NCBI GenBank assembly: GCA_028554795.2
Contig: CM068825.1
Coordinates: 97,457,451-97,521,450 of the forward strand
Direction of reading: 5' to 3'
Source: Sinohyriopsis cumingii
Lineage: Eukaryota; Mollusca; Bivalvia; Unionida; Unionidae
DNA length: 64,000 nucleotides
Position 1 is the stretch's first letter. Each line of letters starts with the position of its first letter. Below the pieces are notes generated by a model, which worked only from the letters and a program-made list of their open reading frames with translations, was not told the origin of the DNA and did no database searches. Of the stretch, positions 48,472 through 61,823 are shown one piece after another. The position numbers and the translations under genes are program-made.

Positions 48472-51400
48472 AGAGCCAATAGCTTTTTTTTTGGATATTT
48501 TATATTTTGGTAATTCATCCATTACTTTCAGAAGCTATTATTGTCTAGTTGGGCAAAATTAATTTTCCCTATTTTAACAGGTGCTAAAGATTGTGTACTG
48601 TAAACTAATTCTGGCTGATTTTTTTTTTAGCACAAGGGAGCAGTAATTTTAGTTAGCGGTGTGCTTAGATCATGTACAATTTCCATAAGTACAATATCCA
48701 GAGAGGTATGCAAACATTCTCTCCACTATGCATGTTTCAAATGCAAACAACTTCACCTTACATACATCACTCTCTCAAAAGTACATAATAACTGGTGAGC
48801 ACCCACTTATGGCAAAGTGAAGGAGCAGTTGGCACACGATAGGCTATACATGGTGGCTAGTATTAATGGTGGAGGAAGAACCTGGGAAAACCCCGGAAAG
48901 AACCATCGATCCACGAGAAGCTACTGGCAAGCTTTCTCACATTGGCTGAATCCGAGACTTGAACCCACGCAGACAGGTGAGATGGCAGTGATCTACAACA
49001 GAGAGTGCTTTAGACCACCCCCTTACTTTTAGTAATAACTGCAGCTATATCTGGTGGTAGAATGGAATCTTTTGTATAAATTTCTAAGGTGTTCAAATTA
49101 GGACTTTCTGTCAAATTCTGTCTTTTCTGTTATACAGTTATTTAGAAGGTTTTTGTTTTGTTTTTAAGCAGTGGTAGCCATGTTAAGGGGCAGATCAGCA
49201 TTGTTTGCACATACAAAAAGGTTTTTCTAATCACAGATACTTTCTATCAAATTTTGATCACACCTTGTTCAGTGATTTTGGAAAAGTCTTTTCAAGGATT
49301 TTCCCATTTTAGTAATGGCATCCATGTTTGATGGCAGATCAACATAATTTGCACATACCTCAGTGGACTTCATACCAAAATGCTGTGAACAAAGTTTGGT
49401 TCAAACTGGTCAGGCATGTTTTGCTGAAAATGGCAATCATTGATAATACACTATGGATGATGGGCCATACGATACCCTCACTTGGCCTGGAAGCACTTAA
49501 TTGTAAAGTGTGATTTGCTCCAGAGTACAATTTAACTTTGAAGACAATGGTCCAAGTGAGTGTCATGTGAAAAATGTGTACAATTTATCTTCCATGACAA
49601 TGGTCCAAGTGGGTGTCATGTGACAAATGTGTACAATTTATCTTTCAAAACAATGGTCCAAGTGTCATGTGACAAAATTGTACAATTTATCTTCCACGAC
49701 AATGGTCTACGTGTCATGTGACAAATGTGTACAATTTATCTTCCACAACAATGGTCTAAGTGAGTGTCATGTGACAAATGCATACAATTTATCTTCCATA
49801 TCAATGGCTCTACCCTGATCCCACAGATGTGCTTTTTTCTGCATGGTTTTTCATTAGGTTAGCGTAGCAGTCCTAAAAATGCATGAACTATGCATCTGGT
49901 CGTCTTAACTATTTATCAATTTTCACTTTACCTTTGTTTCATTATAACAAATTAAAATCATACTCATTATTTTTCTAATAAATGTTGCTCATAAATGAAC
50001 TTTTCAGAGGTGTTGATGATATAGGATACATATGAAATCTTATCAGAAATAAATCAGCACCAGTGTTCACCAGCAAGCATGAACGATGCATAATGGACAA
50101 AACACCATACCACAAGCTTTTTGGCCTTTAGAAAGACAAGCTAAAGATGTCATTTTCTGTGTAGGCCTAGATGCTGCTTTCAACTGCATGCATCATTCTT
50201 TCAATCTCATGAAAATTTAGAGGTCAAATGTAACTATTTTCTTTGAGACGACTAGTAGGATGCAATAAAAGCTAACTGTCTCAAGAGCAGTGCCTTCAAA
50301 GTCAGTGCTTTCCTCTTGGTTTTATGTCCACCACAAATATCAAATACTACTAAAATCAGAGATACTGACAAAAATGTTGCAAGAGTAGCTATGACGTCTT
50401 CAATCAGCAATGTAAAATATATAAAGTTTAGATTTAAATTTTTATTTTACTGCTCCTATGTTTCTACCTATACTTATCTACAAGTCAGTTATAACTGCAA
50501 ACAACAGACTGCTACCTGCCGTCACATTATATGGATCAATGCAGCTGGATCAAACTTATAAGGATATATGGTACATGGAATTAAGAAATATGAGATTAAT
50601 CTGCAGCACTGTTTACCAGGGAAGCTGTTTTCCATTCTCTGCCCATCAATTATGTAAGCCACTCCTATCTTTATTTCCTCGAATACATCCAAAATGTCCA
50701 GTTTAGTGATAGCAATCCTGAAAAGGAAAAAGCAAATGAACATGCGTACACAAGATACAGGTATATTGTCTTTACATTAATGCCAACATTTACAATCATT
50801 TGTTATACCGTTTCAGATCTGAAAGTTGTTTCTCTGACCACATGTACAAGTATTTTTGAAAAACGGACACAGGATTTTATTTTATCAAACATTTTTCAAA
50901 CCAGTTCAATGCATGTTTGAAAACTATGCCATTGGGATAGAAATTATTTAAGTTTACAAACAGGACACAAGACTCGGATATCAGGGTATCAATATTTGTG
51001 AAGTGTTGTAGCCAACCAAATGAAGGGAGACAATTCATAAAGGCATGCTGGATTAAATGAACATATCACTGTACATCACTTGACACATTTTGATACCTAT
51101 GGACCAATGAATACTACTGCAAGCAAACACGTGAGCATCACATTATTTACAGGGGCACTGGTATACAGACATTCAGGCCTGACATCCATTACCAATCCCA
51201 TTATATACAGGATACACAGCAGGATCTTTTGACAAAATTCAAGCTTATTTCAAGGACAAAAACAGGTGAAATGAAGTAATTCTATTTCCACATCAAACAT
51301 TTTAAAGCAATGTTGCTATCTGGGAATATGCTGGCAAATAGTTTATTATTCAAATGGTAGACAAACAACTATTATGCTCTGAAACCATGTGCAGAGTCCA

Positions 51401-54400
51401 AATAACTTCAGTCTGCAATGTGTCTTCTTTCGATACAAATGATGTCATCAATGATAGGAAGACCATTTCGGGTTTGTCAAGTTCACAACTTGTATGTTGA
51501 TAGGCTTTTGAGAATCCAAGATGGCTCGGGGACATCTTCCACACAAAAAAAACCCCAATGCAACATCCACAACTTAAACTGCACACCTTTGACTGCCACT
51601 TGAAGATTAGCACCTTCTGTGCGAGATTTCAAAGAAATTTCAACCACAGATATCACATATAATTTACCATGAGCCAAATGTCTGCTTCTTTCTGTAGTCA
51701 TTCCTTGAATTCTTGATTTTTGAGCCATGCTTTAAATTTTGTCTTGCTCGTCACTGTTGCATCTGGGCATGTGAATGGGTAAAAAACTGCATCCAGACAA
51801 AACCGAGGGTTTCTTGACAGAATTCCAGATTAGATTACAGATTCATTATAGTCTGATATAAGCTTAGAAAGCAGACCAGTCTACATTGAAAAAAACATTT
51901 TAAAAAAAAATGGCAACAAATATTAAGTGAAAGGGGATTTATCAATGTGATTCGTGGAATATATATGGCTGAAAAATGTTTGAGATGGACTTTGTCAAAC
52001 TGAAGAACATGATGCATCAGGAAATGAACAGATTAAAAACGTAACAAAGTCTGAAAAAGGAATTCAAAAATGATGTAATACAGCATTCAGAATTTGTGTA
52101 CTTGACATTACAACCATTTAGCGAAAGTTAACCATGTAGACAAATTAAAATGAAAGTCATGTATAAATGATCATTTTGTTTTTCGTATGTATTCGCTTAA
52201 TAATCCACATGGATTTAGCAAATCTGTGACAGGAATATTAACTCCAGATGGATTTAGCAAATTTGTGACAAGAATTTTAACTAAATGCAGCTCCAGGTAA
52301 ATAGCAAAAATAAAATTATGTTTTTCATTTCATCTGGTTTTACGTAATTATGGCATGTGTGTGTGTGTGTGTGTATATAGACACACACACACACTCTTTT
52401 TATGCTCAGATTAAGCTTTTTTACCACTTATATTAGTAACCATTACACTAATATATCTCTGAGTCTTGGTGTGTAAGAACGTACAAAAAAGCAGTTCAGG
52501 TTCAAATTTAAAATAATTTCCCTTTGATTGGGTACCCGAGTAACTAATCATTAAGATCTATGGGTACCCGGTTGACATTTCCTAACTTTTGACAGCTTTA
52601 CCATACTGCCAACCCTGACAAGTCTGTTCATTTCACATGACAACGGCAATCATATCTCCCGCCATGATATATATTCAAATTATCACACGATGTCCAAGAA
52701 ACATAATTGTGTCCTTTCCAGCTTTTACTCACAAGAATCTGAATACTCTTTTTATTCTTCTGTGCTAATTGTTAACACATTTCAAGAAGCTTATTTTCCG
52801 TTTTGTCTTAAACATGCATCGCTTTCTGGGCACCATTTAAAAAAATTCTATAATCAACAGTTTGATCATGCAGATGCTTCACATGAACAACTAGGTGCAG
52901 TTTAAGGCATCTGGGTTGCTGAATTACGGATGAACGAATTATCTGAATTTTTAGGCAACAATATTTTTCCCCAGTTTTTGCTATTATGCCGTAAATACAT
53001 ATTTTTAAGATAATTTTCGTAAGACTAAGCAAAATTGTAAGAGCTGGCAGGTCTGCTTTACTGGCAAGCGAGTTAATGTCTTCATGCAGTCTTGGGAACA
53101 ACACAAGGCAATGCTGCACAAAGTATCCAAAAGGCAGGGAACAGCATGTCCCACTCCCTCCAATGAAAATAATAGTATGTAATGAATTACTAGTGTTATA
53201 AAATGAGATAATCTTATGTACTTCAACAGTTGCGCCACCTCGACTTTGTGCTGTGCACTGTACTATCATATTTACCTTGAACACTTGTATTATTGCAATC
53301 CGGTTAACCTGGAACAAGCTGCACCAGGGAATATTCTGTTCTAGATCTCATCTCTCATAAACCTTTAGTGTACATTCATTAACTGCAAGCATTTATTACA
53401 ATAAATACCTACATGTTCTCAATTACTTCTTTCCAAACTTACAAATTGTATATTTGCATAAATTTAGCCACTTCTGTCAACCTTAAAATATATTAAATCT
53501 TCCTATCTGTATGGGTAAGATTTAACATAAAAAAATGTTACACTAACGACTGTCCAACACTTTACATTGTGGCTCAGCTAGTTATCAGACACTTTGTTTT
53601 AAAAAAGATCTTGTCATCTTAGTTTTATCACCTTTTGCAACATTGGACATTGCTAGCACCAACACAGACATGGGTAGACAAGTTGTATTTGTATTTTTGA
53701 GAAAGTCTTTTTTTTGTGACAAAATGTACACAAATAAAGGGTGCACTCGGTCAAGAATTGGAGGACATGGGCAAAAATTTGTAGAGAAACTCAAGACACA
53801 ATTTTGGTCTTCCATTAAAAAAAGCGGAATTTTTTAAAGGGGGGGTTGGAGGTCCTCTCCCAATGGCGTCTCGAGTGGCAGCGCCCCTGATCTGGAGATC
53901 CAGGGGTCTTTCGTCCAAAAATGCATTCCACTCATAAAAAACTGCTTCAGGTGCAACTTATGATCATAAAATAAATGAAAATAATCATCTGAAAAACTAA
54001 TAAACTTGTCAAAAATGTTAAACTTTACTTCAATAATTTCAAAATATTTATAGTCAAATGAATTTGTTCTCCAATACTATTGATGCTGCATGACAGTGTT
54101 CACATCGTAATTAAGTCACAATAATGTCAATTTTTGCAGCAAATATATTATACTTCTCTCTTTTCATAACAAATCTGTAAAATAAACATCCAAGTACATC
54201 AACTATATACAAATAATCCCATACATTCACTTGTCTTTTTTCCAATGGACACAACCTGTTGATATGCCAGTTGAGCAGTTCTTTTTATGGCTTTGGCAAA
54301 GACTTCTTTAGCCTTCCTTTTTGTCACCACTGACTTTTTTTGGCTCGATGTGCAATCGTTTCTTTTCCTTCTCAACGAAAACCTTTTTCCTGTCAAGCTG

Positions 54401-57400
54401 GTGCTTGTATTGGCAGCATGCAGTGTGCATATTCTGACGGAGGGCTTCATCTGTTCTCTCATGCAAGAAATCCTTATAGTAATTAATTGTACTTTTTCCA
54501 GATGCCTTCTGAGCTTTGATTTTCTGTATGCAGCTTCTTTTGTAGGCGCTGTTCCAAAATCTTCCAACCGCAATTACCATAAATCAGATCTTTTTTGCAG
54601 AGGTCACAAAATGCCAGTCCTCTAGTGTTCAGTTTTCTTATAAACTGACCAACTTAATTTCTGTCAACTTTTCACTCCAGCCATTCCCATACAATTTTTC
54701 AACCTTTATGTAAACTATTTGTGTCATGCTCTCTCGCTTGGGACACCATGTTTTGTAAGCATGCTTCTTCTTTCCATTGCCATCAGTTTCCATTAGACAA
54801 AGATTCTTTGGATGAATTTAAACCTTTGACCAATCAAAATACTCTTTACAAGAGTCGTGTGCTAACTAAAATATGTTACTAATCAATTACAAGGGTCGTT
54901 GCAGAATGGGACCAAACTGTTTTTAAAAAACCAGATCAGAGATGATATAAAAAATGGACTATATCAAGAAAAATCTGATTTAAGTCAGGAGAAAAGTGGA
55001 ATTCTGCTTTAAAACGGAGAAAAATTATGTACGAGCCCGTACTCTATGTGCAACACTGATAAACTGCATCCAGAGACTATTGGTAATTTCCAATACTGCT
55101 TACAGTATATTTTGATTTAAAACATAAATTCACATCACCCCCTATGTGATATAAATTAATAAATTCAAAGAGATAAGACACAGAGGGGCGGGGTAAATTA
55201 TCAGATTGGATTTTTTATGATTGCTGTAATTAACTGCCCCATATGTACAGCTGTGTTTTAAGCTATTGTACAAATATGCAGTTAGCTGCATCCAGTACTT
55301 ACATCACAACCATTCCATAGGGGTGAAAAAATGGCGACTTGTGAGGCAAAAACTGTGATGTGTTGTGTAAGCAAGAAAACCTACCTATGGAATCAGAATT
55401 TATTGTGAGGAACTCGACAAAGTCTTGTTCCCGTTTACAAATTCTGATCTCTGGGATTTTCATATCAGACACCAGTATATGATATACTAAATGAATCTCA
55501 CCCAAACCAGAGCCACAAGACATAAATGGTGAATGTATATTAACACATGGAGTTGAGCACTTACGCAGTGAAACCATTGATCATATTGGAGTATCTAAGC
55601 ATAACTATATCTAGCCAGCCGACTCTCCGTCTCCTGCCAGTTGTTACACCATACTCGTGACCACGGTCTACCAGCAGATTTGCAAGATCCTGAAGAAAAA
55701 TTAGATTATTATTGCAACCTTGTCAAAACACACCACTTATGTTGCATTTTAGGTGCATTCTGGTTAAGTCAGTGAATTCATCCCTTCACTTTCATACATT
55801 CTTACTTCTGAGGTGAAACATAAGTGGAGCTAAACAAGTTCAGTTCTGCTTCCTTTTCCACATTAACCCTGGAGCAATACTAAAAATTATGCGTCACAAA
55901 TTCCGAGTGTTTTTCATGCAAATGCTAACAACGCTGCTAAAAAAGATTTAAGCACATCCCTTTAATTGAAATTTTGAAACGGCTTCTGAAGATACTCGAG
56001 ATCTCTGAGTACAACGAGCAATATCCTCCTCCTCATCTTCATTAATTGTTTACTATCAGATCGTAACCAAATTTAAAAAAAATATATTAACTCTACTTAC
56101 AGAACATTTAAGATTCTGAGAATTTTATCACCATGGATATATCTCCATTTACTTCATTTCAGATGTTACAGTGATGAGTACGTTCCATGTTGTATATATC
56201 TGCATGTTTTTTTTTTTTTAAACAAGTGCAAGAATCCATATCATGTAAATGCATGTTATGATGTACACTAGTCTGCTGCATCAAATAAAAATTGCATGAT
56301 TTAACATTGTACTAGCCATACATGATATTGTTATAAATTACAAATGTTTGTGCACAGGGAGGAAAGTATAATTTAAAAGTTATAAAGCATGAGAAGATTA
56401 AATAGTTTTAAACTAGACTGTAATTATGAGGGTAATTACTTTCCAGGGTTGAAGGCTGATTACAACTAGAATGGGTCAGCTCCTTCCTATAAACAGATCT
56501 GCTAAACCTAAACAAACCTTTACAGTAAGGCAATTTATTTGTTAAGTCAGAGATATTTTTATCAAGATGTAATGATTTTTTGTTGTTGTAGGGTTTAACA
56601 CCATTTTTCAGCACACGATAGGCTATACATGGCAGTATTAATGGTGAAGGAAGAACCCAGGTCAAGATGTAATGAAATAACTTGTATTGTTGACTTGGAA
56701 AACATGCATTTAACAAGGACTATTACCGGAGACTGATGCAGCAAAGGCAAACAGTGTATTCAACAAAAAAGTTTGTAAGGCACACTTAGACCTTGATGAC
56801 CCCAAGTATAATTTTTCATAACTGCATTTCAAAACCCTGCAAAGTTAAATAACTTCTTGCTAAATCACTTAACTTAACATCATCTTTGACTTCTTTTTTT
56901 CACTTTCATGTGGAAATCATCTCTCTTACAACAAGACATCCTCAAATCAACAAGATATCTTGTCCAATAACTGCCATGTCTTTTTCCCCAAGAATGTGAA
57001 CATTCCTATTCTTACCTCTGTTTAGCATTTTAAGAGGCCAAGTATCTCTTTTGCCTTTCAAATGTTTCCATTCATTGGATGCTATTTATAGAAAATACTA
57101 TAAGCAACTGCTTGATTATGAAAGCACGTTTGCATTAAAAATAAAGGCAGTTTAAAAAATCTGAGATACTCCTGTAAAGTTAGTCTTTTTGCCATACCAA
57201 CTACATAGAATCTAATATGACACTCCAGATTAAACGTGGATAAACCAGTTATCTGGATTTGGAGTTGTCCTATTTCTTTAATTTTTGCCATTATTCTGGA
57301 AGTCAGTAATTTAAAGGCTATTTCAGCAAGACTTGTAGTCAAATCTTATGGGTTGGCAGATCTGTTAAAGTACCCAGTCCAGATAAAGTATGCCATATTC

Positions 57401-58538
57401 CTTACACCTTGGATTCTGACAATGGCACCAAACAATAATTATATTTCAAACACCAAGACCTTTTTATGATGAACAAGAGTATTTCAAAAAGAACATTTTG
57501 GGCTTGTTTATATATATATATATATTTAAAAAAACCTCCATTAAAAATGGACACTACAGTGAAAGGCAATATAAAAGATAAGAATGGTTAAAAAGAAACC
57601 CACCTCAGCCAACAAAATGAACCAAACAATCACATCAATAAAAAATAGTTGTATAAATACAGTATTTTTCGGTCAAGTCAAACTTGCCAATTTTGTAAAT
57701 ATAGCATCTTTCTTCTATATGCAAGTTGATGTGGAGTATACAAAGAAGCCAGATCCTGGATTTATTTTTGGTTTCATGATCATTTATAATTAGGACCTAG
57801 TATCCAGCTCTACGAATGACCATATTGCGAGAACAGACAGAAATCACAGACCATTATATATTCATTTATAACAACGATCACTTGAATAGTAATTACTGTT
57901 CTGCTCAAAAACACAAATGGGGAAAAAAAAAAAAAAGAGATTCTGGCAAACAGTTTGTATATAGTGACAGATGGTACAGTCTGTAAACCAGGCTAATGTA
58001 CATGTAGCAAATTTGCCATGCAGCCACAAGCCACCACATCCAATCAAAATTAAGTTAAAATTTGAACACTGTTCCTACATGATCAAGACAAAGGGAGCAC
58101 ACAACTTGAATGGACTCATAAATAAGTAATTTTCCAGTGACTTGTCTATGTTTACAAAAATACCTTTCACTCAAATGCACCTGTAATGGCTTCCCTCTGG
58201 TGCAGTCTTACTTTCGATGTTAAACTTCGAAAGTGTCCATTTTTTTGGTCAATTATCCCCACCAATTTCAGCCGATGTACAATTCACCAAGCTACTGGTT
58301 AGTTGGCATTGCATACTAAGGGAAGCAAGTCACGACAGATGTCGTTAGAACAAAGCACCAATATACCTGTTCAATCTGCCAAAGTATAGATAGAGTTATC
58401 CTATTGGAACCTTGGCTAGCAAAGATGTAGTAGGCTGGTGTTCAATTTCCCAAAATAAATCTAAAAAGTTGCATGACACAGTGGCAAATGATGGCCAAGA
58501 AGCTGATCTAACCTCAAAACGACAAAGGTAATATGCCC

Positions 58539-58601
<63 letters not shown>

Positions 58602-61600
58602 ATCTATCTATCTATCAAGTTCAGTGATATTTCTGTAAGATTGTGGAATTGGGTTTTAACAATGGTTGCAGACCTGAGCAAACTTTTAAGCAAAATAATC
58701 TTATACCTTTAAGTGATATACTCACACTATCGAGTTCTGTGGGAAATCCTCCAGATCCCACTCTGGTCAAGTAGGCTTTAACGACTCCATAGACTTCTCC
58801 TATCTCATGTGGAGGAATACCTAGCCCTGTACACACCCCTCCTACACTGCAGTTGGATGATGTAACATATGGGTAAAGTCCTAAAACGCAACAAACAATT
58901 AACATTTTGTTATAAGTTAAAGATTTGGTCTACAGCACAATTTAAGTTTTAGTTTTGTTTGCATTTGTCATGTATCATCGTAATTATAAATATCCTAATA
59001 TCACATGCCAAGCAAATCAGCAATCTTGACATCTGAAAAAAAGTAAAACATATTTGTCAAATCCTCTTCTGATTCACCATTATGAATATACCTGGATTAT
59101 ATGAATATACCTGGATTATAAGTTGTTGATTCCAGCTGTAAACAACACAAACCCTGACTGTCACATAATGTGCAAGCAGATCAGGGTCCATGTAGTTTGT
59201 TCTACTTGTTAATGTTAACAAACTGCATAAAGATATGCTGGTTTATTATCCAATGATAGATATAGATCTATGAAGTTTGCAGTTAGACTTTACATTCGAT
59301 TATATATGGTACCACTTTACAACAAATGGTTATCTCATCAGGAACAGATTTCATTATCAATGGGCAATACATATGGAGAATTTAATGAGTAACAAGTGGT
59401 ACATCTGCTCCTGAAGTAATCCTGAATCTATCATTGCTAACATCACAATGTTTATATTTCACATCAATAAAGCCAAGGTTACATATTGCGAAAAATTACA
59501 CTATTTCCCCCCCCACCAACCACAGCAAGTAGGCTCACTACTGATGCCAACCAACATGTATCGACTGAAATGTACCATATATACAAGCTTGTAAGTCAAG
59601 TCCAACTACAAACTGCACAGATCCAGATCTGCTGCCATATATTGCTCATACATATCCAGGTCTGGATATTATTATTTGGAGTAATCAGTAGAACAAACAA
59701 CATAGACCCTGGTCTGCATGTGCATTATGCTATGGCAGTTGATGATATTTGTTTGGAGTCTTATTGACTTATAAGCAAGTATATATGGTACTAACACTAT
59801 GGTCAAAGCATTAGAAACAGATTTTCGTAGGGGTGAGGTCAATGTTTAGAATCAATATGATATGGCTGATCTATTTTATGTGTTAGGATCATTATGTCAC
59901 TATATGATTGCATCATTATTGTGTACATAATATTTTGTGTTTATGTTGAGCTGAGAAAGACCTTTCCTATAATTTTGATACAAGCACCATTTTGTTTAGT
60001 CAAAACACAGATGCTTATAGTACAGTAGTAATGTCTCCCAATTTGAGATCTTAAAAACTAAAAATAGCTATGAAAAAACTGGGAACCAGACTAATACTGG
60101 GGCCAAAATCTAAATAAATGCCAGATACATGTATACTTCAACAGGAGATGCATGTGATAACAGTCAATTGACTATTCTGTACACAATTAATGCAATAAGA
60201 TTCACAATATCATTTTGATGTCAGTGATTTGTAACTATTTCTCAATTAAGAATTACTGAAAATGATACAGAACAAGTCTGTGGCAAACTTGGATGCAACT
60301 TGCTATCTCATTTCATCCTACTCCCAAATCTTTGTATCACATGGACACAAGGAAAGATCTTTTTTCTTCTTCTCAATCTGGAGTGATTATTTTATGTCCA
60401 GGATACAAAATTAAGCGTTTACACAACCTCTGTGCTACTTACCAAAATCTATGTCCAATATGTTGGACTGAGCCCCTTCAATGAGTATTTTCTTGCCTTC
60501 CTTCACAGCCTTGTGCAGGTATAAAACGGTGTCAGTCACAAACGGACGAATTCTATCTCTCAGATCCTTTAAAACAAAAGTAGTTATAATGACTGCAAAG
60601 GACAGTACCAACTTCTGTTAAAACAAAATCCAACTTGCCTGATATATCAGTAACAGACAAAACATATCATTATGCACTTACAATTGTGAACACTGTCAAG
60701 CTAGTCATTTTGTTTATTTTCAGACATTTTCGTCATCATGTATTCATAATCTATCAGTCTTAAATGAAAATGGAAAATCAGAAAATTGTATAAAAGTAAT
60801 TGTTACATAACATGACAAAATATCGGACAGACAGAAGTGGAAGTTCACATATTGCCAACATATTAGTCTTTCAGCAAAACAGGGCCAACGAACCCTCCAA
60901 ATCTGAAAAAGTGGGCCAGTGATGTGATCATAATGGGACAACCTCATCATAAAATGAGATTTTTTGTGTTATTTGCATGAAAAACCAAATAAATTACATT
61001 CTTGACTCTGATACCTATTGACCATATATTAAAAGCAGAGAGAAGTAAAATTCTTCTATTTTCTGCCCATCCAACATTATGGTCATCAGTCTCAGCATTG
61101 TGTCAGCTTTTAAGTGATTTTTTGAGGGTATATGAATGTTGTTTTGCCAACTAAAGCCTTATTCACAATCAGAGTCAAAAGGGCAAGCTTTGCTAACATT
61201 ATCAAGTTTGGGAAAATGTCATGGTATTTCTTTTCTATTTTCCTTAAGTATGTAAAGCTATCTCTAGGGTACATTTAGTCCAAAACAACAATCTTCATGA
61301 GTGACCATTCTCTTTTGTGTGCTTTACCATCTACAAGGTACCAGCTTAGATTTTTGTTTTTTAACGAGTACATGTTTATTTCCATATTTCTAGATGATCC
61401 AGTTTCTCTCTCTCTCTCTCTCTCTGAAAATGAGGGCGGAAAAAATGCAGGTAAGCATACTTGCAATCAGAAGAGATCACTAGATGGAATTTGTTCAGTT
61501 TCATAAAAAGAGTCATTGTGAAATTAGAATATTACTGATTGGTTGGTGCAACCTTATCAAATTAAAGATAAAAAAGAACTTTGTCCTTTTTATTTGCACC

Positions 61601-61823
61601 ACTTCTCCATCTTGAGGAGGAAAGTAGCTAAACAAAGCACACTATCAACCAAGACATTGCCAATCTACTGTAACAAAGGAGAGAGATAAACTCACTTTCA
61701 GATGGAAACAATAAAAGGCAGAGATAATGATATCAACCTACCGCAAGTTCTTTCAGATCTGCTTCCACATTCACCTCCAAATCTGGGTACCTCTGCTGGA
61801 AATATTTCACAAGGTTCTGGTAT
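43899..61823 (-). CDS. ADSS: Adenylosuccinate synthetase, 3' seven coding exons (gene continues past the right edge)
   Basis: Minus-strand exons, 5' to 3': 61742-61823, 60443-60566, 58726-58880, 55565-55689, 50617-50717, 44239-44388 and 43899-43951 with TGA. All junctions are GT..AG in compatible phase. About 263 residues are covered, the C-terminal 60% of a roughly 430-460-residue enzyme. It condenses IMP with aspartate using GTP, giving adenylosuccinate, the committed step to AMP, in the cytosol. Landmarks are [26 protein letters not shown] with [12 protein letters not shown], the aspartate-loop [38 protein letters not shown] and the C-terminal [12 protein letters not shown]. Exons for the N-terminal GDEGKGK and IMP-site region were not found up to base 64000. 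Whether it is ADSS1- or ADSS2-like cannot be judged; invertebrates usually have one. Confidence 0.96.
44239..44388 (-). CDS. ADSS: ADSS exon encoding TLPGW region
   Basis: Begins after AATTAAAG with (A)[18 protein letters not shown] and ends QELMGVQ before GTAATA. Length 150 bases with split codons at both ends. Confidence 0.95.
45320..45537 (-). mobile_element. tRNA-derived SINE, family 1
   Basis: Blocks match the copy at 46722: ggtttaatgccat, gcacacgacaggctatacat, ggcaagaaccatcaaccca, and a head with agtggtctagtgtgc on the minus strand. Diverged B box. Confidence 0.75.
46343..46371. repeat. (GA)n microsatellite
   Basis: About 14 GA dinucleotides in an ADSS intron. Confidence 0.9.
46722..46960 (-). 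mobile_element. tRNA-derived SINE, family 1, best-preserved copy
   Basis: Read on the minus strand: TTGCCGAGTGGTCTAAAGCG (A-box region of a Leu/Ser-like tRNA), gctGGTTCGAGTC (B box), then a body with agcatgccagcagcttc, ggttttcccgggttcttcct and catatatagcctatcatgtg, and a tail ggcgttaaaccccacaacaa with (AAC)n. A complete pol III-type SINE of about 240 bp. Confidence 0.88.
48410..48470. repeat. (TG)n(TA)n compound microsatellite
   Basis: TG dinucleotides with single-base interruptions lead into about 18 TA units. Confidence 0.95.
48824..49020 (-). mobile_element. tRNA-derived SINE, family 1, 3'-truncated
   Basis: Close match to 46722-46960 from gcacacgataggctatacat through aaaccccggaaag to gagagtgctttagaccaccc; lacks the AAC tail. 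Confidence 0.85.
49540..49805. repeat. 53-bp tandem repeat, five units
   Basis: Units run caatggtccaagtgagtgtc then atgtgacaaatgtgtacaat and ttatcttccat; some are shortened by five bases (loss of gagtg/gggtg). Located in an ADSS intron. Confidence 0.92.
50617..50717 (-). CDS. ADSS: ADSS exon encoding [12 protein letters not shown]
   Basis: Acceptor TTTTCAG, then (A)[19 protein letters not shown], ending RMENSFP before GTAAAC. 101 bases with one-base overhangs at both ends. Confidence 0.96.
52356..52394. repeat. (GT)n-atatag-(AC)n self-complementary microsatellite
   Basis: A GT run (52356-52374) is followed after six bases by an AC run (52381-52394), so the array can fold into a hairpin of about 14 bp. 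Confidence 0.9.
54180..54770 (-). pseudogene. Possible BED/hAT-like zinc-finger remnant
   Basis: Minus-strand frames near 54560-54640 read [19 protein letters not shown] then [13 protein letters not shown], resembling a BED-type finger (C-x2-C .. H-x3-H-like). A Lys/Arg-rich open frame of 124 codons (54199-54573) follows in another phase. No catalytic part seen. Two overlapping frames are open and neither is clearly favoured. Confidence 0.35.
55565..55689 (-). CDS. ADSS: ADSS exon with the aspartate-binding loop
   Basis: Acceptor CTTCAG, then [20 protein letters not shown] and RRVGWLD, ending MINGFT before GTAAGT. The VTTGRRRR loop carries the substrate-binding Thr and Arg residues known from the family. 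Confidence 0.97.
56580..56660 (-). mobile_element. SINE family 1, 3' fragment
   Basis: Shares gttgttgtagggtttaacac, catttttcagcacacgatag and gtattaatggtgaaggaaga with the full copies; the tRNA head is missing. Confidence 0.8.
58541..58616. repeat. (TA)n(TCTA)n compound microsatellite
   Basis: About 29 TA units passing into four to five TCTA units, 110 bases from an ADSS splice donor. Confidence 0.95.
58726..58880 (-). CDS. ADSS: ADSS exon encoding YPYVTSSN / CTGLGIPP
   Basis: Acceptor GTTTTAG, then (G)[33 protein letters not shown] and FPTELDS, with donor GTGAGT. The IMP-binding TSSN segment is intact. Confidence 0.97.
59090..59311. mobile_element. MITE family M, copy 2
   Basis: Contains gcagatcagggtccatgtag and tttgttctac as in copy 1, and ends gattatatatggta. 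An 18-bp duplication of its first bases (atgaatatacctggatta) precedes it. Confidence 0.7.
59575..59788. mobile_element. MITE family M, copy 3 (inverted relative to copy 2)
   Basis: TA-flanked, with ends CCATATATACaAGCTTGTAA and, inverted, CCATATATACTTGCTTATAA. The interior gtagaacaaacaacatagac and cctggtctgc are the reverse complement of the copy 2 core 300 bases away. Confidence 0.8.
60443..60566 (-). CDS. ADSS: ADSS exon encoding [12 protein letters not shown]
   Basis: Acceptor TTTTAAAG, then [20 protein letters not shown] and [17 protein letters not shown], with donor GTAAGT. Starts in phase 0. Confidence 0.96.
61742..61823 (-). CDS. ADSS: ADSS exon, most 5' one found in the window
   Basis: Acceptor CAACACAG, then [20 protein letters not shown] and ADLKELA, with donor GTAGGT. 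It matches the helical stretch before the RIRP segment in known ADSS proteins. Confidence 0.9.

Larger units (their letters stand above)
55690..58725. other. ADSS: ADSS intron between the CTGLGIPP and TTGRRRR exons
   Basis: AT-rich. Holds a family 1 SINE fragment (56580-56660) and a (TA)n-(TCTA)n microsatellite near its 58.6-kb side. I see no other gene. Confidence 0.6.

Noticed and set aside
52690-53317. Open frames of 71 (plus) and 169 (minus) codons
   Set aside because: No conserved motifs, AT-rich composition like the surrounding intron, and antisense overlap with each other.
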